A stretch of 64,000 bases of DNA from Albibacterium sp963696875 (GTDB lineage: Bacteria > Bacteroidota > Bacteroidia > Sphingobacteriales > Sphingobacteriaceae), in assembly GCA_963696875.1 (NCBI GenBank), contig CAVOLQ010000004.1, positions 1 to 64,000 of the forward strand, written 5' to 3'. Numbering within the stretch: position 1 is the first letter of the stretch; each line of letters begins with the position of its first letter. The notes under the pieces were generated by a model. It was not told the origin of the DNA, did no database searches, and saw only the letters and a program-made list of their open reading frames with translations. Below, piece after piece: positions 31,246-39,787 of this stretch. The translations under genes were made by a program, and so were the position numbers.

Positions 31246-31689
31246 TTAGAATTTAACTGTTTTTGGACTCTGAGCCGCATGTGGATGCTCGCTTCCGGCA
31301 TACACAAATAGGTTCTTAAATAATGTACGACCTAATTTGTTTTTAGGCAACATTCCGCGTACAGCTTTTTCTACCATACGATTAGGGTGCTTGGCTAACA
31401 TTTCTTTTGGAGAGACGAAACGCTGACCACCGGCAAATCCTGTATGACGAACATACACCTTTTGATCGATTTTATTTCCGGTCAACTTTACTTTGTCTGC
31501 ATTAATAACGATCACGTTATCACCGCAGTCTACGTTTGGGGTAAACGTTGGCTTGTGTTTTCCTCTGATAATTTTTGCAATTTCAGAAGACAAGCGCCCC
31601 AAAATCTCACCTTCAGCATCAATAACAATCCATTCTTTATTAATGGTTTGCTTATTAGCGGAGACAGTTTTGTAACTTAACGTATTCAC
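31246..31689 (-). CDS. rplM: 50S ribosomal protein L13
   Basis: A 147-residue L13, first gene of the ribosomal cluster. Typical features are WIVIDAEGEILGRLSSEIAKIIRGKHKPTFTP, the VRHTGFAGG segment and VRGMLPKNKLGRTLFKNLFVYAGSEHPHAAQ. L13 joins early in 50S assembly. It has a leader of about 110 bases behind a strong promoter, leaving room for feedback control. Confidence 0.98.
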   Translation of the reverse strand: MNTLSYKTVSANKQTINKEWIVIDAEGEILGRLSSEIAKIIRGKHKPTFTPNVDCGDNVIVINADKVKLTGNKIDQKVYVRHTGFAGGQRFVSPKEMLAKHPNRMVEKAVRGMLPKNKLGRTLFKNLFVYAGSEHPHAAQSPKTVKF

Positions 31690-31720
31690 TTGCTTATATA
31701 AATTAATATTTTTCCCTGCT

Positions 31721-31744
31721 CAAATTGGAAACCTTTTCCATTTG
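31721..31744 (-). promoter_or_regulatory. Hairpin in the rplM leader
   Basis: Read on the minus strand: CAAATGGAAA, AGG loop, TTTCCAATTTG, a stem of ten pairs with one bulge, about 32 bases before the rplM start. Leader stem-loops of this kind often carry ribosomal-protein feedback, but no known family can be confirmed by eye. Confidence 0.4.
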
Positions 31745-31806
31745 ATATCTTCGTTCCAAAAGGTTGATATGAGAATCAAGCCCTTATGAGTGAAAAATCA
31801 GGACTG

Positions 31807-31814
31807 CAAAGGTA
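31807..31814 (-). promoter_or_regulatory. Promoter of the rplM-rpsI-rpsB-tsf operon
   Basis: TACCTTTG on the minus strand, followed by CAGTCCTGA, nearly identical to the start region of the rRNA promoter at 10971 (CAGTCCCGA). The -33 region is a T-rich run rather than a clear TTTG. Confidence 0.65.
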
Positions 31815-31921
31815 GAGATAATTATTGAAAAGAAAAAGAAGGAAATGTTTATTTTGTCGGGAATCACAGAAACGGGACGCCAACCCTTTATGCTGGCTAG
31901 GCGGCCCCTTTTATCATGCAC

Positions 31922-33346
31922 CTAATTTACATCCCAGAAAACCTTACTATCCGCTTTGTCGCCACCTGGAATCTTAGCCGCCGCTTCAGTAGCATTAGCT
32001 CTATTCAAATTATACTCCCCTGTTGTATAAGGATACCTGAGAGGGAAAGGATTTTTTTGACTTATTGCAGGTGTCAGTTTAGGAAAATCGAGCCTTCTCC
32101 ATTCCACCCATGCGTCATAACCTCTATTATATAAAGCCAACCATTTCTGCTCGCCAATTACTTGTCTGTAGTTTGCTGCAGTTACAGGAATATTGACATC
32201 AGGCCTGGCTAGATAAATAGCAATATTCGCAGCAGGTACACCCCAATATGCCATCGAGGCAGTGATAGCACTTAAATATAATGCGGAAGCATCCCCTCCC
32301 CAGCCCCTTGCAGCGGCTTCAGCCTTAATAAATTGAACTTCAGAATAATCAATCAATAAAGCTTCAAAATCCGGTGCCGTTATCTTGTCGCTTACATGTG
32401 AAAATAAACCGTAGGGCGCAACAGAACCAGGTGTAGATCCTTTGTATTCTCCATCTATTTTATTTGAAAAGTAAAAATCTCTTCTTGGATCAGCTAAAGC
32501 ATTCATTTTATCGGCAATGGTGCTCGATATAATAAAATCCTGTCTGGCCGTAAATGGAGGAACCAAGTTATTTGAAATCGGATTATTATTAGGGGTTGCA
32601 GCCAAATATTTAAACGCCGCATTATCCGCATTGCTCGTGAACGCATTGCCTGAAGCAGCAGCAAAAGCTGATCTAGCAGTCGCGTCATCCACGTCCGCAA
32701 TGGTAATGGCCAATCTAAGCTTCAAGCTATTTGCAAATTTTATCCATTGCGCCATATTACCACCATAGATCAAATCTGAAGAGCCAAAACCCGTAGCACT
32801 AGGAGTTATTTGACCAATTGCGGTATCCAGCCGTTTAAACAAATCTGTATAAATGGTTCTTGCATCATCGTATTTAGGCTGATTCTCATCTCCCAAAGCC
32901 TCTGTATAAGGAATATCTCCCCATATATTAACCAAAACCGACCAGGCCAAAACCGAAAGAACTTCCGTAGCGGCTACTTGGTTTGCTTTAATAGCATCAC
33001 TTACCAAGGATTGTTCTTCCGCAACTTTCTTGCTTTCTTTAAGATTAATCAATACAGTTCTATACATTGGATTCCAAATATTAAGCGGAATGTTTCGAGT
33101 TTCGAAATCATACCTTGGCTCATCCGTATAGGTAGTGGCCGACCACTGTTGCATGTAAAACCGAAATACGTTGGTATTTACATTGGGGGTGGTTAATAAA
33201 TCTGACAAAACTTTCGTTCCATTTACAAACAACGACCCTGCAGTTACTGATACAGGTCTTTTTGTATCAACATTATAATCGTCTAAGCTCTTCACACACG
33301 ATACCAAAAGAATCGCCGGGAGCATATATATAATTATCTTTTTCAT
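31922..33346 (-). CDS. SusD/RagB-family outer-membrane lipoprotein (SusD-like_2 type)
   Basis: A 474-residue surface lipoprotein that caps a SusC barrel and binds glycan or peptide ligand. The lipobox LLVSC puts the lipidated Cys at residue 17. SusD-type features are LVNIWGDIPYTEALG, the TPR-like region LIYGGNMAQWIKFANSLKLRLAI, DPRRDFYF, and a C-terminal RYPYTTGEYNLNRAN ending KVFWDVN. It is shorter than the other two SusDs here. It follows its SusC by 107 bases, and that gap carries palindromic copy B. A weak stem and GC-rich stretch follow the stop; no clear terminator is seen. Confidence 0.93.
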   Translation of the reverse strand: MKKIIIYMLPAILLVSCVKSLDDYNVDTKRPVSVTAGSLFVNGTKVLSDLLTTPNVNTNVFRFYMQQWSATTYTDEPRYDFETRNIPLNIWNPMYRTVLINLKESKKVAEEQSLVSDAIKANQVAATEVLSVLAWSVLVNIWGDIPYTEALGDENQPKYDDARTIYTDLFKRLDTAIGQITPSATGFGSSDLIYGGNMAQWIKFANSLKLRLAITIADVDDATARSAFAAASGNAFTSNADNAAFKYLAATPNNNPISNNLVPPFTARQDFIISSTIADKMNALADPRRDFYFSNKIDGEYKGSTPGSVAPYGLFSHVSDKITAPDFEALLIDYSEVQFIKAEAAARGWGGDASALYLSAITASMAYWGVPAANIAIYLARPDVNIPVTAANYRQVIGEQKWLALYNRGYDAWVEWRRLDFPKLTPAISQKNPFPLRYPYTTGEYNLNRANATEAAAKIPGGDKADSKVFWDVN

Positions 33347-33370
33347 TTGAATAATTTATTATAAGTGGTA

Positions 33371-33434
33371 ATGAAGCTATCATGAGTGAATATTAATCTC
33401 TTTTGTAAATTCTGTGAACTCATGATGGTTTCAT
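33371..33434. repeat. Intercistronic palindromic element, copy B
   Basis: Ends ATGAAGCTATCATGAG (33371-33386) and CTCATGATGGTTTCAT (33419-33434) are identical base for base to those of copy A, with a shorter, different centre. It sits 19 bases after the susC stop and 24 bases before the susD start, inside what should be a single transcript. Confidence 0.75.
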
Positions 33435-33453
33435 CTTATTCTTTTAATCATGA

Positions 33454-36400
33454 TTAAAATCTGAACCTTACGTTAAAGCCAAGTGAACGAACCGTAGGAT
33501 AGGCACCACTTTGATAACCTTGTATATTACCCGAGCTCAATCCCGCTTCTGGATCAGAGTATGGAAGGTTTTTATGGATAAGCCATAAATTTCTTCCAAT
33601 TACTGACACATCGATACCTTTAAAAGCTTTTTGTCCTTGCAGCCAATCAGAAGGAATAGAATAAGTCAACGAAGCTTCCCTGAGCTTTACGTAACTCCCA
33701 TCAAAGATTGCTACCGCCGTTGGGTTATTCGCATAACCGTACGGCGTAACGCTATTATCATAATTCTCTACTCGAGTAGTATTTGGCGAGCCATCTTCCT
33801 TTACGCCAGGCAAAATCACACCTCCTCCTTGTGAGATTGGCAAACGAGAAGGGTTCCCTAAATCGTTATTTCCTGCAGATTCTGGATAAAGGCCAGTTGC
33901 TTGGCCATAATATTGATCGAGAGAGAAAATATCTCCGCCCTGACGAATATCTATCAAGAAATTTAAGGCCAAATTTTTATAGCTAAATACATTAGATATC
34001 CCCCCAATCCAATCTGGACTAATATTACCAATTACTACACCAGGACCAGAACGCAAATAATAACCATTGGACCCAACTACTTTTTGTCCATCTTTGTATA
34101 CAAAGTTTCTACCTCTAAAAGAGCCCATTTTTTCTCCTAAAGCAGCATTTAAAGTAACTCCGCCCTGCATTGTAGCCAATTGAAGATTGTCGTTCTCTTG
34201 ATACAGCTTTGTTACCCTAGTCGTATATTTAGAAAAGTTTAAGTTCATTGTCCAAGAAAAGTCACCCGATTGAATAGGCGAACCAAACAACTGGACCTCA
34301 ACACCTTTATTTTCAAGCGTACCTGCATTTACAAATTTTCTTGAGAAACCTGTCGTGCTTGACACATCCACTGCCATAATCTGGTCAAAGGTTTCAGTTT
34401 TATATATAGATACGTCAAAACTAACTCGATTATTGAAAAATCCCATTTCAATACCTCCTTCCCAGCTATTCGTTCTTTCCGGACGAAGTTCTGAGTTTTG
34501 TTTATCTGTAGGCAAAGCAGTCCTTTGCACATCCCCGAACAGGTCATTGATGATGTAGGTATCCCTTAAACTTAATGGACTTGCATCATTACCCACTTGG
34601 GCATAATTCAACCGCAATTTACCATAATTGATAATTGATTTATTTTCAATTAAGTTGCTAAATAAGAAACTTGCTGCCACTGAGGGATACCAATAGGTGT
34701 CGTTTTCAACCGGCAATGTAGTTGATTGGTCCCTACGTATGGTTCCGTCTAAGAAATAGATTTCTTTGAATCCTAAATTCGCCGAAGCAAAAATCCCATC
34801 TACTCCTATCCGTTCAAATATTTCTGTGGGGGCGCTAACTGGATTCTTTGAATTAGACAAAGAATATAAACCCGGAAATGCAAGCCCACCATTTGTAGAA
34901 GCAGATACTGCTGACAACCTGGACCTTCTAATATTAGAACCTAACAAACCTGCCAAATTTAGATCCTCAGTCAATTGTTTGTTGAAATTGGCCATCAAAT
35001 CAATGTTTGTTTCTCCAAATGTCCTGTCTCTTCTCAAGTATTCCGGTACATCGGCACTGCCTTGCGCAATTCTTTCCTCTTGGAATTGGTTAAAACCATC
35101 ATAAGAAATTCGTCCTAGAAAATCCAGCCATTCCAAGGGTGCCCATGACAAATTCATGTGACCGAAATACCGGTATCTTGTATCATTTTGATAATTTTCA
35201 AACCTGCGGAAATAAGGATTATCAGAATAGATTGGTCCTTGTGCCGTTTCATCGGCCCAGTTCCAAGTAATATTCTGACGGTTCCGCTTATAAGCGGCCT
35301 CCTGTTCTTTTATATCAACGTTTGTCTGCCACCACTGCCTAAATTGTTGGTTAGGATTTGCGCCATCATAACCAGTTCCAAAACGACCTAGTCCGCTAAT
35401 GTTCGTAAAGTTTGCATCCCCACTAATTCTCAGTGTTGAAGTAATATCATGCGATGCGCCTAAATTAAAGATGTTTTTTATAATCTTACTATTAGGCAGC
35501 ACTCCCGTTTCATCGTTGCGTGTATACCCCCCTTTAAAGGTAGTGTTCTCACCCCCTCCGGAAATTGTGAGACTATGGTTAGAGTTTACACCGGTTTTAT
35601 AAAAATCTACAGGTGTATGTTGTGCTGCCACCCATGGGGTAGCTTTTCCATAGTTTGGCGAGGTAGGATCAAAAGCATCCCATTGGTAAATCATTAAATT
35701 AGGATTAAAGCGAGCACCATAAGAAGCATCCTCAGTAAAAGGGGTCATTAAAACCTCTTGCCCTCCGCTGAAAGCCGTTGATCGGTACCAAAAATTACCA
35801 TCCGGCGAACCATATCCTTTGGATAGATCTCCATTATTTGCAAGAACGGTAAACTCGTTAACGTAGCCAGCTCCATATTCGTTTTGATATTTAGTAAACG
35901 TTTCCTTGTCAATTTTACCAAAAGTAACCCCGCTGTTCACCGTAATATTCATCGTATTTTTGCTACCCTTTTTTGTAGTAATCATAATCACACCGTTTGC
36001 AGCACGAGAACCATACAAAGCGGTAGCTGCTGCACCTTTAAGAACAGTAATCGATGCAATGTCATCAGGGTTTATATCTGCCGCGGCATTCCCATAGTCA
36101 AATCCACCTCTTCCTGTCGTCTGATCCGTGGTATTTGTATTGGCGTTACTGATCGGAGCTCCATCTACTACAAATAAGGCTTGATTATTACCTGTCATAG
36201 AACGAATACCCCGCATTACTACGTTAGTAGATCCCCCCATCGATCCAGTTTGCTTAATTTCCAAACCGGCCACTCGCCCTGAAAGTGCATTAACAAAGTT
36301 ATTATCCCTTGTCTGTGTAATCTCTTCGGCTTTAACTTCCTGTGCAGCATAAGGCAGTTCATTCTTCTTACGCACAATACCCAATGCGGTTACGACCACT

Positions 36401-36711
36401 TCTCCTAGTTGTTGGGCATCAGTTGTCATAACAACATTAATCGTCGTCCTACCTCCGATTGTTATGGTTTGTGTTGAAAAGCCGATATAGCTGAATTCTA
36501 AGGCATTCGCACTAGCAGGTACAGAGATTGTATACTCGCCATTTAAATTGGTCTGAGTACCTTCAGAAGTTCCGACAATCAGTACCGTAACCCCTGGAAG
36601 AGGGCCTCCATCATCTAATGATGTTACTCTTCCGCTGATCATTCTTTCTTGAGCATAGGCAGAACCTATTAATAACATACTCATGAAGAAAGAAAGTAAT
36701 TTTTGTTTCAT
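33454..36711 (-). CDS. SusC/RagA-family TonB-dependent outer-membrane receptor
   Basis: A 1085-residue barrel that imports bulky ligand using TonB energy, paired with the SusD after it. Order: signal peptide (1-20, ending SAYAQ); CarboxypepD_reg-like domain (about 22-105); a GEVVVTALG segment marking the SusC family start (about 108-116); plug domain with ITVLKGAAATALYGSRAANGVI (to about 245); then the beta-barrel, ending in the aromatic NVRFRF. There is no STN domain, so control by FecR is unlikely. No consensus promoter is seen in the 650 bases upstream. The ligand is not predictable. Confidence 0.95.
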   Translation of the reverse strand: MKQKLLSFFMSMLLIGSAYAQERMISGRVTSLDDGGPLPGVTVLIVGTSEGTQTNLNGEYTISVPASANALEFSYIGFSTQTITIGGRTTINVVMTTDAQQLGEVVVTALGIVRKKNELPYAAQEVKAEEITQTRDNNFVNALSGRVAGLEIKQTGSMGGSTNVVMRGIRSMTGNNQALFVVDGAPISNANTNTTDQTTGRGGFDYGNAAADINPDDIASITVLKGAAATALYGSRAANGVIMITTKKGSKNTMNITVNSGVTFGKIDKETFTKYQNEYGAGYVNEFTVLANNGDLSKGYGSPDGNFWYRSTAFSGGQEVLMTPFTEDASYGARFNPNLMIYQWDAFDPTSPNYGKATPWVAAQHTPVDFYKTGVNSNHSLTISGGGENTTFKGGYTRNDETGVLPNSKIIKNIFNLGASHDITSTLRISGDANFTNISGLGRFGTGYDGANPNQQFRQWWQTNVDIKEQEAAYKRNRQNITWNWADETAQGPIYSDNPYFRRFENYQNDTRYRYFGHMNLSWAPLEWLDFLGRISYDGFNQFQEERIAQGSADVPEYLRRDRTFGETNIDLMANFNKQLTEDLNLAGLLGSNIRRSRLSAVSASTNGGLAFPGLYSLSNSKNPVSAPTEIFERIGVDGIFASANLGFKEIYFLDGTIRRDQSTTLPVENDTYWYPSVAASFLFSNLIENKSIINYGKLRLNYAQVGNDASPLSLRDTYIINDLFGDVQRTALPTDKQNSELRPERTNSWEGGIEMGFFNNRVSFDVSIYKTETFDQIMAVDVSSTTGFSRKFVNAGTLENKGVEVQLFGSPIQSGDFSWTMNLNFSKYTTRVTKLYQENDNLQLATMQGGVTLNAALGEKMGSFRGRNFVYKDGQKVVGSNGYYLRSGPGVVIGNISPDWIGGISNVFSYKNLALNFLIDIRQGGDIFSLDQYYGQATGLYPESAGNNDLGNPSRLPISQGGGVILPGVKEDGSPNTTRVENYDNSVTPYGYANNPTAVAIFDGSYVKLREASLTYSIPSDWLQGQKAFKGIDVSVIGRNLWLIHKNLPYSDPEAGLSSGNIQGYQSGAYPTVRSLGFNVRFRF

Positions 36712-37280
36712 TTGATTGTTTTTTTAGTTAAACATTGATAGTTAATAACAAAAAGACAACACCTGGGATCAGAATAGAGAAAACTGTATTCTAATAGAAA
36801 CAATCAGCGGACCCCAAATTCAGCTGGTTAATTTTATGAAATCCTAAAGTTTAGTCTTAGTAATGTTTATGTCCATATTATTAATCGTAAGTCTGGTTGT
36901 AACAGATGAGTTCAAAATAAGTTTTAAGATTAATAAATCTTGCAAAAAAAATGAGTTGTTTGAAAAAAAGCATAGAGCATTACTATTCAATTATTACTCT
37001 AATTTAAATCATTAAAATCGTCATCAAGATGTTTCAACTGCTGGGCTGAAAATCCAGCTTCAGTTTCTCTCTGGAGCTAGCAAACTAAAAAGTTTGGAAA
37101 ATTGGATAAGTTAAACCTCAAACAATACCTTAAAAAACGATAGTCGATAAGTAAATAAAATTTGCAATAGGGGGAATTGAAATAGAGATTCTGCTAAGTC
37201 TGTCAAAAGACGTCGTTATAAAGCCTGCAAACACAGGAACAATTGTTGTTGAATATAATCACAATTGTTTAATTACAAAT
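36712..37280. other. Intergenic region upstream of the first SusC
   Basis: Nearly 570 bases with no supported gene. A 9-base perfect inverted repeat AACAATTGT/ACAATTGTT lies at 37238-37269. On the minus strand an open stretch of 25 codons (36999-37076; ends HLDDDFNDLN) looks protein-like but has no start and no recognised relative. It should contain the susC promoter, yet no TAnnTTTG box is apparent on the minus strand. Confidence 0.5.
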
Positions 37281-37323
37281 AATAAAAGCCAGTGTTAACA
37301 TAAAGTTGACACTGGCTTTTATT
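37281..37323. terminator. Terminator after the amidohydrolase-cytochrome unit
   Basis: Perfect 15-base arms AATAAAAGCCAGTGT (37281-37295) and ACACTGGCTTTTATT (37309-37323), loop 13 bases, with T and A tracts giving function in both directions. It lies 41 bases after the stop of the minus-strand amidohydrolase. Confidence 0.85.
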
Positions 37324-37363
37324 GTGCTAAATATATCTACTCAATAAAGTAGATGTACTATTT

Positions 37364-38581
37364 TTACAAAACAACTGGGTTTGTAATTCCGTTCAAATTG
37401 TACACGACCTTTCCATTACGGATGGTTAATTCACACTCAAGCTTTTTAGTCCCTTCCATTTTATAACCGGTGTAATCGAAAAAGCCGAACTTACCTTCCC
37501 GGACATTAAAGATTGCTACGTCGGCAATAGACCCTACAGACAAGCTTCCCAAATCTTCCCGCTTAATTTCTCTGGCTGGGTTCGAGGTCGTAGCTCTGAT
37601 AACAGCGGGCAAATCCATTCCCAAGGCCATAAACTTGGACATAACAGTTAAAAGGTCTTTCATCGAACCGTTAATGGCCCCTTTGTTCATATCCGTACTG
37701 ATTGAATTGGGAAAGAAGCCTTGTTGCAATGCAGGGATTGCCTGAGAGTACGCAAAACTGATACCTCCGTAACCAACATCGAAGATGATCCCACGCTCCT
37801 GCGCTTTAATAACAAAAGGTTTCACCTTCTTGGTTTCGATATCTACTATGGCTTCTCTCGATTTTAATTCTCCGAAGCAATGAGTAAAAATATCACCGGG
37901 GCGAAGATGATCGAAGAATAATTTTTCTATTGACAAGTTAGGATTATTGCCACCAAAGTCAATCATCACAGGAATATTTCCAGCGAGGTTCCCTGCATCC
38001 ACTGCACGATCGACAGGTATCCACTCTGGTCCATTATAATGCGCAACCTTGATGCCGACAATATGGTCTCTGTATCTTCTAGCCACAAGTGACGTTAACT
38101 TGGCATCCATATCGTTTGTGTTTTGTTCATAGGCACCGCCACGGTAACCTTCTCCTACGATATTTAAAAAGGCAAGTACTCGGGTTTCCGCTTGGTCGAT
38201 CACCTCTTCTTTAAAGGTTGGAAAAGATTTCCAGCCCGAACTACCCGCATCCACCGTTGTCGTTATCCCACTGCGAAAGGTAAATCCATCGGGAACAGGA
38301 TCGCCGTTCCTCATGCTGTGGTAATTATGTGAATGGATATCCACCAAACCAGGTGTTACATATAGACCCTTGGCATCGACCACCTGTTTTGCCGTGCTTA
38401 CATTTATATTTTTGGCTACCTTGACAATTTTATTGTCGGCAATGGCAATATCCATCACCTCGTTGATATTATTTTTCGGGTCAATTACATGGCCGTTTTT
38501 GATCACAATTGCATACTCTTGTGCCTTAGTAAAATCGCAAAGGAGCAGTACAAAAAAAAGTAGTAAAGATGTTTTTTTCAT
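37364..38581 (-). CDS. Secreted amidohydrolase/deacetylase-family metallohydrolase (paralogue 1)
   Basis: About 405 residues with a signal peptide (1-20, ending FTKAQ), so periplasmic. It belongs to the dihydroorotase-like branch of the amidohydrolase superfamily: the first metal pair is in DIHSHN (H83, H85), the lysine in GIKVAHYNG is the likely carbamylated bridging ligand, DIFTHCFG carries a further histidine, and SISTDMN supplies the aspartate. Two near-identical relatives lie at 41538 and 42947. Characterised relatives hydrolyse cyclic amides or N-acyl groups; the substrate here is unknown. The ATG at 38581 is chosen over 38605 because it opens the signal peptide and avoids overlap; the cytochrome gene ends 17 bases upstream. 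Confidence 0.88.
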   Translation of the reverse strand: MKKTSLLLFFVLLLCDFTKAQEYAIVIKNGHVIDPKNNINEVMDIAIADNKIVKVAKNINVSTAKQVVDAKGLYVTPGLVDIHSHNYHSMRNGDPVPDGFTFRSGITTTVDAGSSGWKSFPTFKEEVIDQAETRVLAFLNIVGEGYRGGAYEQNTNDMDAKLTSLVARRYRDHIVGIKVAHYNGPEWIPVDRAVDAGNLAGNIPVMIDFGGNNPNLSIEKLFFDHLRPGDIFTHCFGELKSREAIVDIETKKVKPFVIKAQERGIIFDVGYGGISFAYSQAIPALQQGFFPNSISTDMNKGAINGSMKDLLTVMSKFMALGMDLPAVIRATTSNPAREIKREDLGSLSVGSIADVAIFNVREGKFGFFDYTGYKMEGTKKLECELTIRNGKVVYNLNGITNPVVL

Positions 38582-38597
38582 TTCTGTGTTGTTTAGT

Positions 38598-39716
38598 TTA
38601 TTCAAAAATTAGTGTTCCAAATTTCTTGTACTGATGAAAACTTCCTCGAACCCTAGGGGTAGTCTTTTGCCAACTCCATGAGGTGTAACCCTGATCATAA
38701 TCGATCCTATAAAAGTTTGCCTTCCATTTTTCTCCCGATTTTGGTGATCCTTGTACAATCGGATTCAATAAACCATAAGGGATGTATACTTCCGCCGTCC
38801 AGCCCTTAATCGGTGCGTTACTTTTCTTTTCTCCCCCTCGTATGGTAGTCAGATGTTGGGTTTTTATTTTACCCTCATAATTTAAAGGTCGCCATCCTTG
38901 AAATTTTCCATTGATATTTGGCACTAAAAGTGCCAATTCATAATTCAAAGGTGATATTTCGTATTCAAAATAAAGGGGCATTATAGAATCTGGCCATAAA
39001 AACAATTCAACTACGTCTTCAGTAAAAAGCGATCCGAAGTCTTTTTGAATTGTGGCCGTAAGCTTATGATCGACTGACTGAAATAGGAAATACATGCCGG
39101 TTTCAGAATAAAGCATTTTGACTTCCGTTTTTAAGTCAACAGGGACATCATTGGGTGATTCCTGAAGGGTTAATTCCACCCAGTCCGTATTTTCCCATTG
39201 AATCGCATTCCCTTCACCGTTTATTTTAAAATCAGCTGTTTTCTTAACAACCGTTTGAGTGGGATCCGTTGATTTCTTAAAAGGATTTTCCTGCTGATGA
39301 TAAGGCTTGGCGATATCACGAAGATAAACGATTAACTGCCAGCGCTGCTCTTCCGTTAAAATCTCTTTATATGAATGCCAATTTTCATTCCCCTCGGATA
39401 GTTTCCAAAACAAAGCACCATCTGTTTGCTGATTCATCCGTTTCTCATAATCGATTTTAGAATTTAGGCCAAGTAATTTATCAGTCGCTCCCCTACCTGC
39501 ACCATTTTCGCCATGGCAGGATTGGCAATAAAGTGTATAGAGCTCTTCGCCAAGTGGCAAGGTTAGCGGCTCAACAATATAAGGGCTTTTCAAAGAATCC
39601 GCCCAAGCGGGTGCTTTCCACGAATCTAGAGGCAGAATTAAGAATTTACTAAATGAAAGGGATGTAAAAATACCGAAACTGCATAGTACAATTACAACAA
39701 GTCTGCTGATTGCCAT
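38598..39716 (-). CDS. Secreted c-type cytochrome with C-terminal DOMON/EB_dh-like domain
   Basis: About 372 residues. An N-terminal membrane anchor or signal (1-25) is followed by a cytochrome c domain with CQSCH (C64, C67, H68), then LGLNSKI and, near residue 110, the YLRDIAKP helix. From about residue 165 comes a beta-rich domain (INGEGNAIQWENTDW, VDHKLTATIQKDFGSLFTEDVVELFLWPD) of the type in ethylbenzene-dehydrogenase gamma subunits and DOMON proteins, which bind a second haem or sugar. It is probably an electron acceptor for a periplasmic oxidase. The ATG at 39716 is preferred over 39755, which lies inside an inverted repeat. It sits between the propeller and amidohydrolase genes on the same strand. 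Confidence 0.8.
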   Translation of the reverse strand: MAISRLVVIVLCSFGIFTSLSFSKFLILPLDSWKAPAWADSLKSPYIVEPLTLPLGEELYTLYCQSCHGENGAGRGATDKLLGLNSKIDYEKRMNQQTDGALFWKLSEGNENWHSYKEILTEEQRWQLIVYLRDIAKPYHQQENPFKKSTDPTQTVVKKTADFKINGEGNAIQWENTDWVELTLQESPNDVPVDLKTEVKMLYSETGMYFLFQSVDHKLTATIQKDFGSLFTEDVVELFLWPDSIMPLYFEYEISPLNYELALLVPNINGKFQGWRPLNYEGKIKTQHLTTIRGGEKKSNAPIKGWTAEVYIPYGLLNPIVQGSPKSGEKWKANFYRIDYDQGYTSWSWQKTTPRVRGSFHQYKKFGTLIFE

Positions 39717-39728
39717 TCTTATTAAATT

Positions 39729-39760
39729 AGCCAATGATCCTATAAAGAGGGTCATTGGCT
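39729..39760. repeat. Intercistronic hairpin between propeller and cytochrome genes
   Basis: Arms AGCCAATGATCC (39729-39740) and GGGTCATTGGCT (39749-39760), complementary except for one G-T pair, with an eight-base loop. It lies in the 71-base gap, before the cytochrome start, and may adjust the ratio of the two products. Confidence 0.6.
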
Positions 39761-39787
39761 GATTAGTTAAATTTAAAGCTATGTTTC

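Noticed and set aside
31860..31921. Possible terminator after the first SusD
   Set aside because: Only a six-pair stem with G-T pairs and no T tract could be drawn.
37001..37076. 25-codon protein-like minus-strand scrap (EAGFSAQQLKHLDDDFNDLN)
   Set aside because: It has no start, no relative I can name and is too short; it may be chance.
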